Counted from the stretch's first letter, positions 23,863 to 32,742 are shown. The stretch is 39,330 bases of DNA from CAZCQP01 sp964500895 (GCA_964500895.1 CAZCQP010000025.1:1-39330), one strand, 5' to 3'. Numbers and translations are program-made. Notes: generated from the sequence alone by a model not told the origin.

Positions 23863-24315
23863 TTAGCCGCTCCCTCCTATAAATTGTATTAAACGCCACA
23901 ATGTTACCACAATAGAACGCTCTAAGTCAACCGCCAAAACCGGGTGTTTCGTGGCCAAGCGGTATGCGTACACCCCCAGCACAAGCAGGGAAACCAGTGT
24001 ATACAATGTGTTCACGGCTTTGGGGTGGGCTACCCGTATTTTTCTATCAAAGTGAATAAAAATGAAAAGGGCAGGGGGAATAAACCAAAACAGGGGGTGG
24101 TAATAAAAGGCGGCGGCAAAGTCCCCACTGGCGGCTGCCAGTAAAGCCCGGGTCATGCCGCAAGTGGGGCAGGGGATGCCGGTGAAGCGGTAAATGAGGC
24201 AGCCCATGCCCAAAAGAGCCAGCATAGCCCACACCAGCCCCACCAGCAGCACCCCCTGATGGATGTGCAGCCATGGTTTAAATTGTTTTAACATGTTTTT
24301 AAAGAGTGATTTCAT
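23863..24315 (-). CDS. DUF2752 family membrane protein
   Basis: The 150-residue protein has about three to four membrane spans and the family motif GIPCPTCGMTRALLAAASGDFAAAFYYHPLF near residues 46-76. Its two cysteines in PCPTCG may bind metal or form a disulfide. The family is widespread in Firmicutes and Bacteroidetes without known function. Its start overlaps the topoisomerase A gene by 17 bases, with only a short AAGG before the ATG, so translation probably depends on the upstream gene. Confidence 0.8.
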   Translation of the reverse strand: MKSLFKNMLKQFKPWLHIHQGVLLVGLVWAMLALLGMGCLIYRFTGIPCPTCGMTRALLAAASGDFAAAFYYHPLFWFIPPALFIFIHFDRKIRVAHPKAVNTLYTLVSLLVLGVYAYRLATKHPVLAVDLERSIVVTLWRLIQFIGGSG

Positions 24316-26467
24316 AAGCCTTCACAATAAAATGCCCGGTAGACGGTATTTTGTTGGTGCGGTAATACTCCTTGTCTTCAGCTGGGAAAGCATCATAGGG
24401 CATCACCGCCGAGAGTGTGCTGTTTTTCTTTAAAGTAAGCACCTGTACCCCTGCGGCGTTTTTGGTGGTTTTAATGCCGATAAGGCTGGTGTTAAACAAA
24501 ACGGCCTTGTCGGTGTTGCGCCGGGCGAACAGGTCGCAGTCTCCTGCAAAATGACCGGCAAACACCAGAGGCGCTTTGTCTGAATAAGCGTTCACCAGCT
24601 TCTTCCGGTTCACCTTGGTGGCGTAGGCGGCCATGTCGATTTTGGCCATCTTGCCGTTGTCGAAGGCAAAGAGCATGAAGCCGGAATAGTCTGTGGTGGC
24701 GCACATGGCCACGATTTTCTCTCCATCTTCCAGGGAGAGCAGATTGGTTAAAAACTCCCCAATGGCCGAAGCCTTGCAGCTGGGCAGTTCATGTATTTTG
24801 GCTTTGTAGGCGTTGTATCTGTCTGAAAAGAACAACACGTCTGCCTTGTTGGTGGTTTCAATTTCCTGCACAATGACGTCGTCGTCTTTTAAAAACTGTT
24901 CCCCGGCCGAACGCAGAGACGTTAAGGGGATTTTCTTAAAGTAGCTGTGTTCCGTTAAGAATAGTTTCACGCCGTAATCTTCAATGAAATCCTCTGTGGC
25001 CAGCACAGGGGTTTCTTCTTTGGGCACCAGAATCGTGCGCCGAGGGGTGCCGTATTTTTTGGCCACCTCTTTCAACTGGGTGCAAATGAGGGCATCTATC
25101 TTTTTGTCACTGCCCACCAAGGCTTCCAGCGCTTCAATGTCTGCTTTCAGGCTGTCCAACTCGCTCATCCGGTTTAAAAGGTAAGCCTTGTTTAAGTTGC
25201 GCAGCTTAATTTCTGCAATGAACTCTGCTTGCAACTGGTCGATGTGGAAAGCTTCCATTAAGTTGGGAATGACCTGGCTGTCTTCCTCTGTGTTGCGGAT
25301 GATGGCAATGGCTTTGTCAATGTCCAGCAAGATGCCGGAAAGCCCTTGAAGCAGATGTAGCTTTTCCGCTTTCTTGCCCATGTCGTACCGGCTTTGGCGG
25401 CGGATGCAGTCCCGCCGGAAGGAAAGCCAAGCGTCCAGCAAGGGGGCAACCCCCAGCACCATGGGCTTGCCTTCAATGAGCACGTTAAAATTGCAGCTAA
25501 AGCTATCGGACAAAGTGGTCATAGAAAACAACTTGTGCATGAGCAAATCCGGGTCTGCAGCTTTCTTAATGTCTATGGCAATTTTAAGGCCGTTTAAGTC
25601 CGTTTCGTCCCGAACGTCGTTAATGTCCTTAATTTTGCCGGCTTTCACCAGCGCCACAATTTTGTCTATAATCACTTCCACCGTGGTGGTGTAAGGGATT
25701 TCCACAACCTCGATGCAGCTATTTTTCTTGTCGAAACGGTATTTGGCCCGCAGTTTAAAGCTGCCCCGGCCTGTTTCGTAGATGGCCGCCATTTCCTTTT
25801 CGTCGTAGAGTAGTTCCCCACCGGTGGAAAAATCCGGGGCGGGCATGTGTTTTAAAAGATCTGTCTTGTTGTCTTTAATGTAGGCAATGGTAGCGTGGCA
25901 CACTTCCGCCAGGTTAAAGCTGGCAATGGCACTGGCCATGCCCACCGCAATGCCTTGGTTGGCGGTGACCAGCATGTTGGGGAAGGTGGTGGGGAAAAGC
26001 ACCGGCTCTTTCATGGTGCCGTTGTAGTTGTCTATAAAATCCACCGTGTCTTTGTCTATGTTGGCGAAAAGCTCTTGGCACAGGCCGTCCAACTTCACTT
26101 CGGTGTAACGGCTGGCGGCATAGGCCATGTCTCTGGAATAGTGCTTGCCAAAGTTGCCCTTGGAATCCACAAAAGGGTGCAAAAGAGCATCGTTGCCCCG
26201 GGTTAAGCGCACCAACGTTTCATAAATGGCTCCGTCACCATGGGGGTTTAGGCGCATGGTTTGGCCCACCACGTCCGCAGACTTAATGCGCCCCCCGTTT
26301 AGCAGCCCCATTTTGTACATGGTGTATAAAAGCTTCCGGTGGGCAGGCTTGAAGCCGTCTATTTCAGGGATGGCCCGGGACACAATAACGCTCATGGCGT
26401 AGGGCATGTAGTTGACTTCCAGCGTATGGGTGATGTTTTGTTCAATAATATGGGGTTCTTGTGCCAT
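24299..26467 (-). CDS. parC: Type II topoisomerase A subunit, divergent ParC/GyrA-like
   Basis: This 722-residue protein has the breakage-reunion domain of type IIA topoisomerases. The N-terminus has YAMSVIVSRAIPEIDGFKPAHRKLLYTM, and the catalytic tyrosine is Tyr121 in AASRYTEVKL. The winged-helix segment reads VVGQTMRLNPHGDGAIYET. A tower and coiled coil follow, then a shortened C-terminal domain from about residue 500 that lacks an obvious GyrA box, arguing against true gyrase. Gly79 stands where E. coli GyrA has Ser83, and Glu83 where it has Asp87, the positions that bind quinolones through water-metal contacts. It follows the B-subunit gene by 19 bases. The symbol is tentative because the pair is far from canonical ParC/ParE. 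Confidence 0.88.
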   Translation of the reverse strand: MAQEPHIIEQNITHTLEVNYMPYAMSVIVSRAIPEIDGFKPAHRKLLYTMYKMGLLNGGRIKSADVVGQTMRLNPHGDGAIYETLVRLTRGNDALLHPFVDSKGNFGKHYSRDMAYAASRYTEVKLDGLCQELFANIDKDTVDFIDNYNGTMKEPVLFPTTFPNMLVTANQGIAVGMASAIASFNLAEVCHATIAYIKDNKTDLLKHMPAPDFSTGGELLYDEKEMAAIYETGRGSFKLRAKYRFDKKNSCIEVVEIPYTTTVEVIIDKIVALVKAGKIKDINDVRDETDLNGLKIAIDIKKAADPDLLMHKLFSMTTLSDSFSCNFNVLIEGKPMVLGVAPLLDAWLSFRRDCIRRQSRYDMGKKAEKLHLLQGLSGILLDIDKAIAIIRNTEEDSQVIPNLMEAFHIDQLQAEFIAEIKLRNLNKAYLLNRMSELDSLKADIEALEALVGSDKKIDALICTQLKEVAKKYGTPRRTILVPKEETPVLATEDFIEDYGVKLFLTEHSYFKKIPLTSLRSAGEQFLKDDDVIVQEIETTNKADVLFFSDRYNAYKAKIHELPSCKASAIGEFLTNLLSLEDGEKIVAMCATTDYSGFMLFAFDNGKMAKIDMAAYATKVNRKKLVNAYSDKAPLVFAGHFAGDCDLFARRNTDKAVLFNTSLIGIKTTKNAAGVQVLTLKKNSTLSAVMPYDAFPAEDKEYYRTNKIPSTGHFIVKAYEITL

Positions 26468-26486
26468 GTCTAATCTTGGTTACTCC

Positions 26487-28481
26487 TTAAACCGTTTCTG
26501 TAATATCAATGTATTGGTGGCCATATGTTTCTATAAAGGCTTTGCGGGCTTTCAGGTTGTCTCCCAGCAGGGTGTCGAAAACCTCTTGGGTTTTGGCCAC
26601 GTCCTCTGGTGTCACCTTAATGAGCTTGCGGGTTTCCGGGTTCATGGTGGTTTGCCACATCATTTCCGGCTCATTTTCACCCAAGCCTTTGGAACGCTGA
26701 ATGTGCACCTTACCGCTCATTTTAGACACCAGCGCATTCTTTTCCTTGTCTGAATAAGCAAACACCGTTTTTTTGCCGTTGGAAATTTCGTATAAAGGGG
26801 ACTCGGCAATGAATATTTTGCCCTCTTTAATAAGGGTGGGGGTTAAGCGGTAAAACATGGTAAGAATGAGGGTGCGAATTTGGAAGCCATCCACATCTGC
26901 ATCGGTGCAGATGATGATTTTGCTCCACCGCAGCTGGTCCAGGTCGAAGTCGTGGGTGTCTTTGTTATGCTTGGTTTTAATTTCAACCCCGCAGCCCAGT
27001 ACTTTTAATAGGTCTGTGATGATGTCGTTGTTGAATATTTTATCATAGTCCGCTTTTAAACAGTTTAATATTTTACCCCGCACAGGCATGATGGCTTGAA
27101 ACTCTGCATCCCGGCCCAGTTTGCAGGAACCCAGGGCGGAATCCCCTTCCACAATGTAAATTTCACGGCGGGAAACGTCCTTGGTGCGGCAGTTTACAAA
27201 TTTTTCCACCCGGTTGTTCATGTCCAGCGTACCGGTCAGTTTTTTCCGCACGCTTAAACGGGTCTTTTCAGCTGTTTCCCGGCTGCGCTTGTTCACGATG
27301 GCCTGAGCTGCAATTTTGTCTGCTTCTGCCTTGTTTTCAATAAAATATACCTGCAACTGTTTTTTTAGTGTCTCGGTCATGTTCTCTTGAATAAACTTAT
27401 TAGTAATAGACTTTTTCGTTTGGTTCTCGTAGCTAGTGATGGTAGAAAATGAACTGGACACCAGCACCAGGCTGTCTTCAATGTCTGCAAAGGTGATTTT
27501 CTTTTCATCCTTTTTGTACAGCCCGCCATTTTTAATGTAGCTGTCCACAGCAGAGGTAAATGCAGACTTCACCGCACGTTCCGGGGAACCCCCATGCTCC
27601 AGAAAGCTAGAGTTGTGGTAGAACTCCATCACGTTCACTTCATTGTTAAAACAGAATATGACCTCATATTTAAGCTTATACTCCGGCTTGTCTTCTCTAT
27701 CTCTCCCCGTACACTCATTGCGCACAGTAAAAGGGGCGGTAAAGCCTCTCTCCCCGGAAATTTCTTTAATATAGTCTCCAATGCCGTTGGGGTAGCAAAA
27801 GGTTTGGTTTTGCCAAGTGCCATCCGGGTGCTGGTAAGCCAGCTCGAAAACCAGGTTGGCATTCACAATGGCCTGTCGGCGTAAAACTTCTTGGAAATAG
27901 CTGTATGGAATGGCAATGTCTGTAAACACGTCCATGTCTGGCTTCCAGGTGGTGGTGGTGCCTGTCTTGGTTTGGTTGGTATGTTCCTTTTGCAGGCCGC
28001 CCACGTTTTCCCCCTTTTCAAAGTGGAGGGTGTAGCGGTAGCCGTCCCGGACGATGGAAACATCCATGTAGGCAGAGGCGTACTGTGTGGCGCACAAGCC
28101 TAGACCGTTTAGCCCCAGGCTGTAGGAATAGCTTTCCTCCTGGTTGTTTTGGAACTTTCCCCCGGCGTATAATTCGCAAAACAAAAGCTCCCAGTTGTAG
28201 CGGCCTTCCTTTTCGTTGTAGTCCACGGGAATGCCCCGGCCGAAATCTGCCACAGTAATGGCATGGTCTTTCGTGCAGGTAACCTTTATATGTTGGCCAA
28301 AGCCTTCTCTGGCCTCATCAATGGAATTGGATAAAATTTCAAAAAAAGCATGTTGACAGCCGTCCAGCCCGTCGGAACCAAAAATAACCCCGGGACGCAA
28401 CCGCACCCGGTCTGCACCTTTTAGGCTGCTGATGCTGTTGTTGTCGTAGGTGGACGATGACGATTTTCGTGTGTGTTTCAT
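26487..28481 (-). CDS. parE: Type II topoisomerase B subunit, divergent ParE/GyrB-like
   Basis: A 664-residue ATPase subunit with GHKL, transducer and TOPRIM domains. Visible motifs are the Bergerat-fold asparagine in EILSNSIDEA, ADFGRGIPVD, and the QTK switch lysine in YENQTKKSITNK. The TOPRIM acidic residues lie in VEGDSALGSCKLGRD and ICTDADVDGFQIRTLIL. Several otherwise invariant motifs differ from gyrase: the ATP loop reads LGLNGLGLCATQ where most have GLHGVG, and TOPRIM has EGDSALGS instead of EGDSAGGS. With subunit A it should form an A2B2 enzyme that decatenates or relaxes DNA. The start follows AAGGAAAG, and a 17-base-spaced promoter lies upstream (28514-28542). Confidence 0.88.
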   Translation of the reverse strand: MKHTRKSSSSTYDNNSISSLKGADRVRLRPGVIFGSDGLDGCQHAFFEILSNSIDEAREGFGQHIKVTCTKDHAITVADFGRGIPVDYNEKEGRYNWELLFCELYAGGKFQNNQEESYSYSLGLNGLGLCATQYASAYMDVSIVRDGYRYTLHFEKGENVGGLQKEHTNQTKTGTTTTWKPDMDVFTDIAIPYSYFQEVLRRQAIVNANLVFELAYQHPDGTWQNQTFCYPNGIGDYIKEISGERGFTAPFTVRNECTGRDREDKPEYKLKYEVIFCFNNEVNVMEFYHNSSFLEHGGSPERAVKSAFTSAVDSYIKNGGLYKKDEKKITFADIEDSLVLVSSSFSTITSYENQTKKSITNKFIQENMTETLKKQLQVYFIENKAEADKIAAQAIVNKRSRETAEKTRLSVRKKLTGTLDMNNRVEKFVNCRTKDVSRREIYIVEGDSALGSCKLGRDAEFQAIMPVRGKILNCLKADYDKIFNNDIITDLLKVLGCGVEIKTKHNKDTHDFDLDQLRWSKIIICTDADVDGFQIRTLILTMFYRLTPTLIKEGKIFIAESPLYEISNGKKTVFAYSDKEKNALVSKMSGKVHIQRSKGLGENEPEMMWQTTMNPETRKLIKVTPEDVAKTQEVFDTLLGDNLKARKAFIETYGHQYIDITETV

Positions 28482-28513
28482 GAACTTTCCTTTCTGCGTC
28501 TTTTAGTGCTTGT

Positions 28514-28542
28514 ATCATAACACAACTGGTAGGTTTGCGCAA
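28514..28542 (-). promoter_or_regulatory. Promoter of the topoisomerase operon
   Basis: On the minus strand TTGCGC (28537-28542) and TATGAT (28514-28519) are separated by exactly 17 bases. The ATG of the B subunit is 33 bases downstream of the -10. Confidence 0.7.
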
Positions 28543-28681
28543 CCAAGGGCATGGGGCCGGTTGCTCATCCCATTTAGCATATACAAAAAAATTTTTTCAA
28601 AACGGTATAAACATTGTATCTACAACCATTTGAGGGCAACCCCCAGATTGTTCTTTCCTGGAAATAAACAGTTATTTCATG

Positions 28682-28710
28682 TTGCGCATAAGCACGAATT
28701 TTATTATAAT
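28682..28710 (+). promoter_or_regulatory. Promoter of the LuxR/MalT-type regulator gene
   Basis: TTGCGC (28682-28687) and a perfect TATAAT (28705-28710) are separated by 17 bases, about 40 bases before the TTG start. It has the same unusual -35 hexamer as the divergent topoisomerase promoter. Confidence 0.75.
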
Positions 28711-28750
28711 TCAAAATGGTTACTGCTTTTGAAGCAGAAGGAGGGGTTTT

Positions 28751-31267
28751 TTGTCAGCCACAGAAGACGGACTTAACAGGATTTACATCTCACAGCGGCT
28801 AGAGGATAAGCTGATGCAAATGTGCAAGCATCCTCTTTCCATGATGATAGCCCCCATTGGTTACGGAAAGTCTACCGCCACCGGCTGGTTTTTAAACAGA
28901 ATGCAGAAAGACGGCGGGGACACGGCTACCCAGATGATTTATACAAACAGCTTAGATAGCTTTTGGAAAGGCTTTGCTCAGGCGCTATGTGCCAGCCAAC
29001 CTTTTTTTGAGCCCATTGCGCATATGCCTTTTCCTGCAGACCCAAACAGCCGACAGGCTTTGGCAGAATTGTTCGCCCAGGCACCGCTGGAAAAGCCTTT
29101 TTACATGCTTATAGAGGACTTTCACCTATTGGAAAGCTGTGAAGTTTTTGAATTGTTTCTTTTTTTGCTTCCGGCATGTCATGAAAACTTTCATTTGATT
29201 ATTTCCGGAAGGAACGACTTTTTAACCCAGGGCCAGCGGATGCGGCTGGGCAGCCGATTTCTGGAGATTGATGCTTCCGTGTTGCGGCTGACACATGCAG
29301 AGATGCAGGATTATTGCAAGCAGTGTGGGGTGGAGCTGGAGGAAAACCAAGCGCAGACGTTGTTTGCGGCCTGTGAAGGCTGGATTAGCGCTTTGTATTT
29401 AAATTTACGTGCCTATGTAGAAACCGGGTACATGCATCTGGATGTGGAAAGCATCTATACCATCATTGACGAGGTGCTGTTGTCGCCCCTGTCTGCACGG
29501 CACAGGCGTTTTTTAACACTGATGGGTATTACAGACGCCTTCACTCTGGAACAGGCAGAGTTTATGTGGGAAGAGGGGGATGCACAGGCCCTTCTAGACC
29601 AGCTGACCCGAAGCAATGCCTTCATCAGTTATTTGCCGGACGATGGCGCATACCGGTACCACCACATGTTGAAAACATGTGTGGAAAGCCTGTTTAACGC
29701 TTTGCACCAGGAAGAAAAAAAGGCCTATTACCACCGACTGGGGCAATGGCACCAACATGCCAAGCATTGTGGGGAAGCCATGCGCTGCTATTATTTGAGT
29801 GGTGATTTCGACAGCTTGCTGGATATTGCTGTGCCTGGTAGCTATGTGTTAACGGTGGAGTATAAAGACGATGTGTTGACTTGGCTGGCGGAATGCCCCA
29901 AAGAAAAGCTGCTGGCACACTTACCGGCTGTATTGGTTTATATGCTGCATATGTTTGTGGCGCAAAATATTCCAAAACTTTTTGAGCTGCACCGCTTTTT
30001 GCAAGATGCGCTGGCAGTGGACTGTACGCTAAGCATTCAAGAGCGCAACAACCTGCTGGGGGAATGCGAAATTTTAATGAGCCTGGTGAAGTTTAACGAT
30101 GTTTCTGCCATGTGGGCCCACCATAAAAAAGCTTTTGGGCTGCTTACCCGGCCGACCTACTCCATTAAAAAGTATGACGCATGGACGTTAGGCTCCCCAT
30201 CTGTGATCATGATGTTCCACCGGGACGTTGGAGCGCTGGATGACACTGTGGCCATGTTTCAAACGGCCATGTTCCATTATTGCTTTATGACAGACGGTCA
30301 TGGCAGAGGGGCGCAGCATGTAATTCAAGGGGAACTGCATTACATCCGAGGCTCGTTTATTAAAGCCAGTGTGTCCTTGGAAAAAGCCCGGCAAGAGGCT
30401 TTGGCCCATGACCAGTGGTGGATTATGATGGCCGCCGACTTTCTGCACATGCGGTTGCTGGCAGTGGGAGGGCGTTTGCAAGAAGGGCTGGCCCTTGTAC
30501 AGAAACAGCGGGAAAACTTGAAGCAGCGCTGGCATTATTTAATGCTTAACACCTTGGATGTGTGCGAAGCTTGGCTGTATGCCCTGTGGGGGCAGCCGGA
30601 AGCCGTTGCGCCTTGGTTGCTGGAAGGGCGGCTGGAGGACTCTTGGTTGTATGCACCCTCTCTGCCTATGGTGCATACGGCTTACAATCAGGTGTTGCTG
30701 GCACAGGGTCGGTTTGCAGAATTGGCTGCCAGGGAGGACCACTGCACCCGGCTAAACCATCAGCATCATTATACCTTATGTTCCATCCACTTGCACATTC
30801 AGCTGGCAGGGGCTTATGAAGGGCTGGGGGATGAAGAGCAGGCCACCAATCAACTGATTGCGGGGCTGAAATTGGCTATGCCCGACGGGTTGGTGATGCC
30901 TTTTGTGGGTAATTATCGTCACATCAAGAACACCTTAAAAGTCATAGCCGCAGGTAGTACAGATTGTGCGGAATACGTTCAGTGTCTGCTAACCCTGCAC
31001 GCCCGCATCCGCCGGGGGAAGCATTACACCAAGGAGCAGCCCTGTTATGACAGCCTGGACTGGGGCTTGTCTGCCAGAGAGCTGGAGGTGGCTCGGATGG
31101 CGGCAGAACGCAAAAGCAATAAGGAAATTGCAGGCATCCTTTATTTAACAGAAGGTACGGTAAAATATTACTTAAACCAAGTGTTTTCAAAATTAAGTTT
31201 AACTGGGGATGCCAAGAACAAACGGCGGCTACTGGAACGTTTCTTTGAAGGGGAAGCGGGAGAGTAA
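28751..31267 (+). CDS. Large ATP-binding LuxR-family regulator (MalT/LAL type)
   Basis: The 838-residue protein has the LAL layout. An N-terminal STAND-type ATPase has Walker A APIGYGKST (residues 34-42) and a Walker B-like stretch MLIEDFHLL near 115-123. A middle region of about 450 residues is rich in helical, TPR-like repeats. A C-terminal LuxR/GerE helix-turn-helix, LSARELEVARMAAERKSNKEIAGIL, lies near residues 775-800. Such proteins usually activate transcription when the middle region binds an inducer. The TTG start at 28751 is supported by AAGGAGGGG ending four bases upstream. No target operon lies next to it: a tRNA gene follows and the topoisomerase operon diverges upstream, so its regulon is unknown. 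Confidence 0.9.
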   Translation: MSATEDGLNRIYISQRLEDKLMQMCKHPLSMMIAPIGYGKSTATGWFLNRMQKDGGDTATQMIYTNSLDSFWKGFAQALCASQPFFEPIAHMPFPADPNSRQALAELFAQAPLEKPFYMLIEDFHLLESCEVFELFLFLLPACHENFHLIISGRNDFLTQGQRMRLGSRFLEIDASVLRLTHAEMQDYCKQCGVELEENQAQTLFAACEGWISALYLNLRAYVETGYMHLDVESIYTIIDEVLLSPLSARHRRFLTLMGITDAFTLEQAEFMWEEGDAQALLDQLTRSNAFISYLPDDGAYRYHHMLKTCVESLFNALHQEEKKAYYHRLGQWHQHAKHCGEAMRCYYLSGDFDSLLDIAVPGSYVLTVEYKDDVLTWLAECPKEKLLAHLPAVLVYMLHMFVAQNIPKLFELHRFLQDALAVDCTLSIQERNNLLGECEILMSLVKFNDVSAMWAHHKKAFGLLTRPTYSIKKYDAWTLGSPSVIMMFHRDVGALDDTVAMFQTAMFHYCFMTDGHGRGAQHVIQGELHYIRGSFIKASVSLEKARQEALAHDQWWIMMAADFLHMRLLAVGGRLQEGLALVQKQRENLKQRWHYLMLNTLDVCEAWLYALWGQPEAVAPWLLEGRLEDSWLYAPSLPMVHTAYNQVLLAQGRFAELAAREDHCTRLNHQHHYTLCSIHLHIQLAGAYEGLGDEEQATNQLIAGLKLAMPDGLVMPFVGNYRHIKNTLKVIAAGSTDCAEYVQCLLTLHARIRRGKHYTKEQPCYDSLDWGLSARELEVARMAAERKSNKEIAGILYLTEGTVKYYLNQVFSKLSLTGDAKNKRRLLERFFEGEAGE

Positions 31268-31345
31268 GGCTGCGTGCACATCACATGGCACAAATACAAT
31301 GATGGAGGGCGAGCAAGGCCTGCCCCCATAAATTTTATAAAGGGC

Positions 31346-31374
31346 TTGACATTTCTTGCAAGATGGTGTATAAT
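31346..31374 (+). promoter_or_regulatory. Consensus promoter of the tRNA-Leu gene
   Basis: Perfect TTGACA (31346-31351) and perfect TATAAT (31369-31374) are spaced by 17 bases, about 30 bases before the tRNA. Both hexamers are full consensus, typical of stable RNA genes. The preceding stretch (31268-31345) has no clear gene or terminator. Confidence 0.9.
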
Positions 31375-31404
31375 TCACTGCATTGCAATGGTTGTTGCAA
31401 GCAA

Positions 31405-31488
31405 GCACTCGTGGCGGAATTGGCATACGCGTTAGACTAAGGATCTAATGGGAGCAATCCCGTGCAGGTTCAAGTCCTGTCGAGTGCA
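31405..31488 (+). tRNA. tRNA-Leu, anticodon AAG
   Basis: The 84 bases fold into a class II cloverleaf. The acceptor stem GCACTCG pairs with CGAGTGC, with discriminator A at 31488. The anticodon stem TTAGA/TCTAA holds the loop CTAAGGA, with anticodon AAG. The long variable arm is GGGA-GCAA-TCCC. The T arm carries TTCAAGT. CCA is not encoded. The long variable arm, discriminator A and anticodon all agree on leucine (CUU codons, and CUC if A34 is modified). Confidence 0.96.
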
Positions 31489-31502
31489 ATATAGTTTTGT
31501 AG

Positions 31503-31534
31503 AAAGCTGTCGAACATAAGTTTAACAGCTTTTT
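31503..31534 (+). terminator. Terminator after tRNA-Leu
   Basis: AAAGCTGT (31503-31510) pairs with ACAGCTTT (31525-31532), followed by two more T residues. It starts 15 bases after the tRNA end. Confidence 0.75.
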
Positions 31535-31566
31535 GTGTATGATTATTTATGTCAGGAAGATAAACG

Positions 31567-31947
31567 ATGGATAGAAAAAAATTGTTGGTTTCATTTTTAC
31601 ATGATGTTGTCACGCAGAATGCAGAAGCATTAAAGGCTTACTTTAGCTCAGATGCTTATATTCGCTGGAATAATACAAATGAGCAGTTCACATTAGAAGA
31701 ATATATTCGAGCCAATTGCGAGTATCCTGGAAGCTGGCTGGGTGAGGTTGAACGCATAGAACTCATTGGGGATTTAGCGATTACCGTATCACGGGTATGG
31801 GCATCTGATAACAGTTCATCACATCATGCCACTTCATTTTTTGAATTTCAAGGGGATAAAATCGCTGTGCTCAACGAGTATTGGGGTGAGGACGGAACAG
31901 CCCCACAGTGGAGATTGGATAAAAATATTGGACAAGCAATAAAATGA
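31567..31947 (+). CDS. NTF2/SnoaL-like domain protein
   Basis: The 126-residue protein resembles the SnoaL-like members of the NTF2 superfamily, small cone-shaped folds used as enzymes or binding proteins. The N-terminal helix (MDRKKLLVSFLHDVVTQNAE) is followed by the YFSSDAYIRWNNTNEQFTLEEYIRAN segment. Beta strands RIELIGDLAITVSRVWAS and HHATSFFEFQGDKIAVLNEYWG come next. In this family the strand ending with the tryptophan-containing NEYWG is typical. Ligand and function cannot be deduced. AGGAAGA is six bases before the ATG. It stands alone between two terminators. Confidence 0.75.
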   Translation: MDRKKLLVSFLHDVVTQNAEALKAYFSSDAYIRWNNTNEQFTLEEYIRANCEYPGSWLGEVERIELIGDLAITVSRVWASDNSSSHHATSFFEFQGDKIAVLNEYWGEDGTAPQWRLDKNIGQAIK

Positions 31948-31965
31948 GTGTAAAAATTAGGGGTT

Positions 31966-31998
31966 AAAGGGTGTTGACAAATATGGTCGGCACCCTTT
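31966..31998 (+). terminator. Hairpin after the NTF2-like gene
   Basis: AAAGGGTG pairs with CACCCTTT, and the stem continues through two U-G wobble pairs to GAC/GTC for 13 pairs. The following sequence ATTTG has only a weak T run. The TTGACA inside the stem has no good -10 partner at 17 bases. Confidence 0.6.
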
Positions 31999-32034
31999 AT
32001 TTGCATATGAATAAACCAAGAATGGGTGAACGGT

Positions 32035-32742
32035 ATGTCAAAAACAAACACCATATTAATTGTTGAAGATGAGCCCAAAATAGCTGAAGCAGTAGATGCA
32101 TATTTGCAAAAGAGCGGTTACAAAACACTTCTGGCGTATGATGGCAGGCAAGCATTGGCTTTATTTGAAAGTGGCCAACCAGACTTGGTCATCCTGGATT
32201 TAATGCTTCCTTTTGTGTCTGGAGAAGAAATTTGTAAAGCCATAAGAGAAAAGTCCAGAATACCCATTATCATGTTAACGGCAAAGTCCAGCGAAGACCA
32301 TAAAATTGAGGGGCTTAACATGGGTGCGGACGACTACATGACAAAACCATTTAGCCCAAGAGAGCTTGTTGCCAGGGTGAACAGTTTATTTCGCAGGTGT
32401 AGTGATGGTATTGCGCCCACGTTAAATGCAAAAAGCTGGAACGATGGTGACTTATCCATAGACTTTGATGCATATGTTGTGAAAAAGCATGGACAAGCGG
32501 TGAATTTGACCCCCAATGAATTTAAGCTATTTTCAACTTTGGCCAAATACCCCAACAAAACATTTACAAGAGATGCCCTTATTGAAGCAGCGTTTGGTAT
32601 AGACTTTGACGGGTACGACAGAACCATAGATTCCCATATTAAAAACCTGCGTTCTAAAATAGAAACAGACAGTTCAAACCCTCAATACATCATCACCATA
32701 CGGGGGGTAGGGTATAAATTCGGAGGAGAGGCGCAAAAGTGA
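32035..32742 (+). CDS. OmpR/PhoB-family response regulator
   Basis: From the ATG at 32035 the protein has 235 residues. The N-terminal receiver domain shows the acidic pair in IVEDEPK, the phospho-acceptor Asp55 in LVILDLMLP, and the conserved Thr (MLTAKS) and Lys (MTKPFSP). The C-terminal winged helix (about 135-232) has LTPNEFKLF, RTIDSHIKNLRSKI and TIRGVGYKF. An in-frame GTG at 32026 is possible, but GGGTGA is better spaced for the ATG. The stop overlaps the kinase start (GTGA), so the pair is coupled. Its position before a metal-transport cluster suggests it controls that cluster. Confidence 0.95.
   Translation: MSKTNTILIVEDEPKIAEAVDAYLQKSGYKTLLAYDGRQALALFESGQPDLVILDLMLPFVSGEEICKAIREKSRIPIIMLTAKSSEDHKIEGLNMGADDYMTKPFSPRELVARVNSLFRRCSDGIAPTLNAKSWNDGDLSIDFDAYVVKKHGQAVNLTPNEFKLFSTLAKYPNKTFTRDALIEAAFGIDFDGYDRTIDSHIKNLRSKIETDSSNPQYIITIRGVGYKFGGEAQK

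Noticed and set aside
31268..31345. A terminator after the LuxR-type regulator
   Set aside because: A GC-rich stretch near 31303-31326 can pair only poorly and has no T run.
31974..32011. A TTGACA promoter for the response regulator gene
   Set aside because: The TTGACA lies inside the stem of the hairpin after the NTF2-like gene. The only TATGAA-like -10 is 26 bases away.
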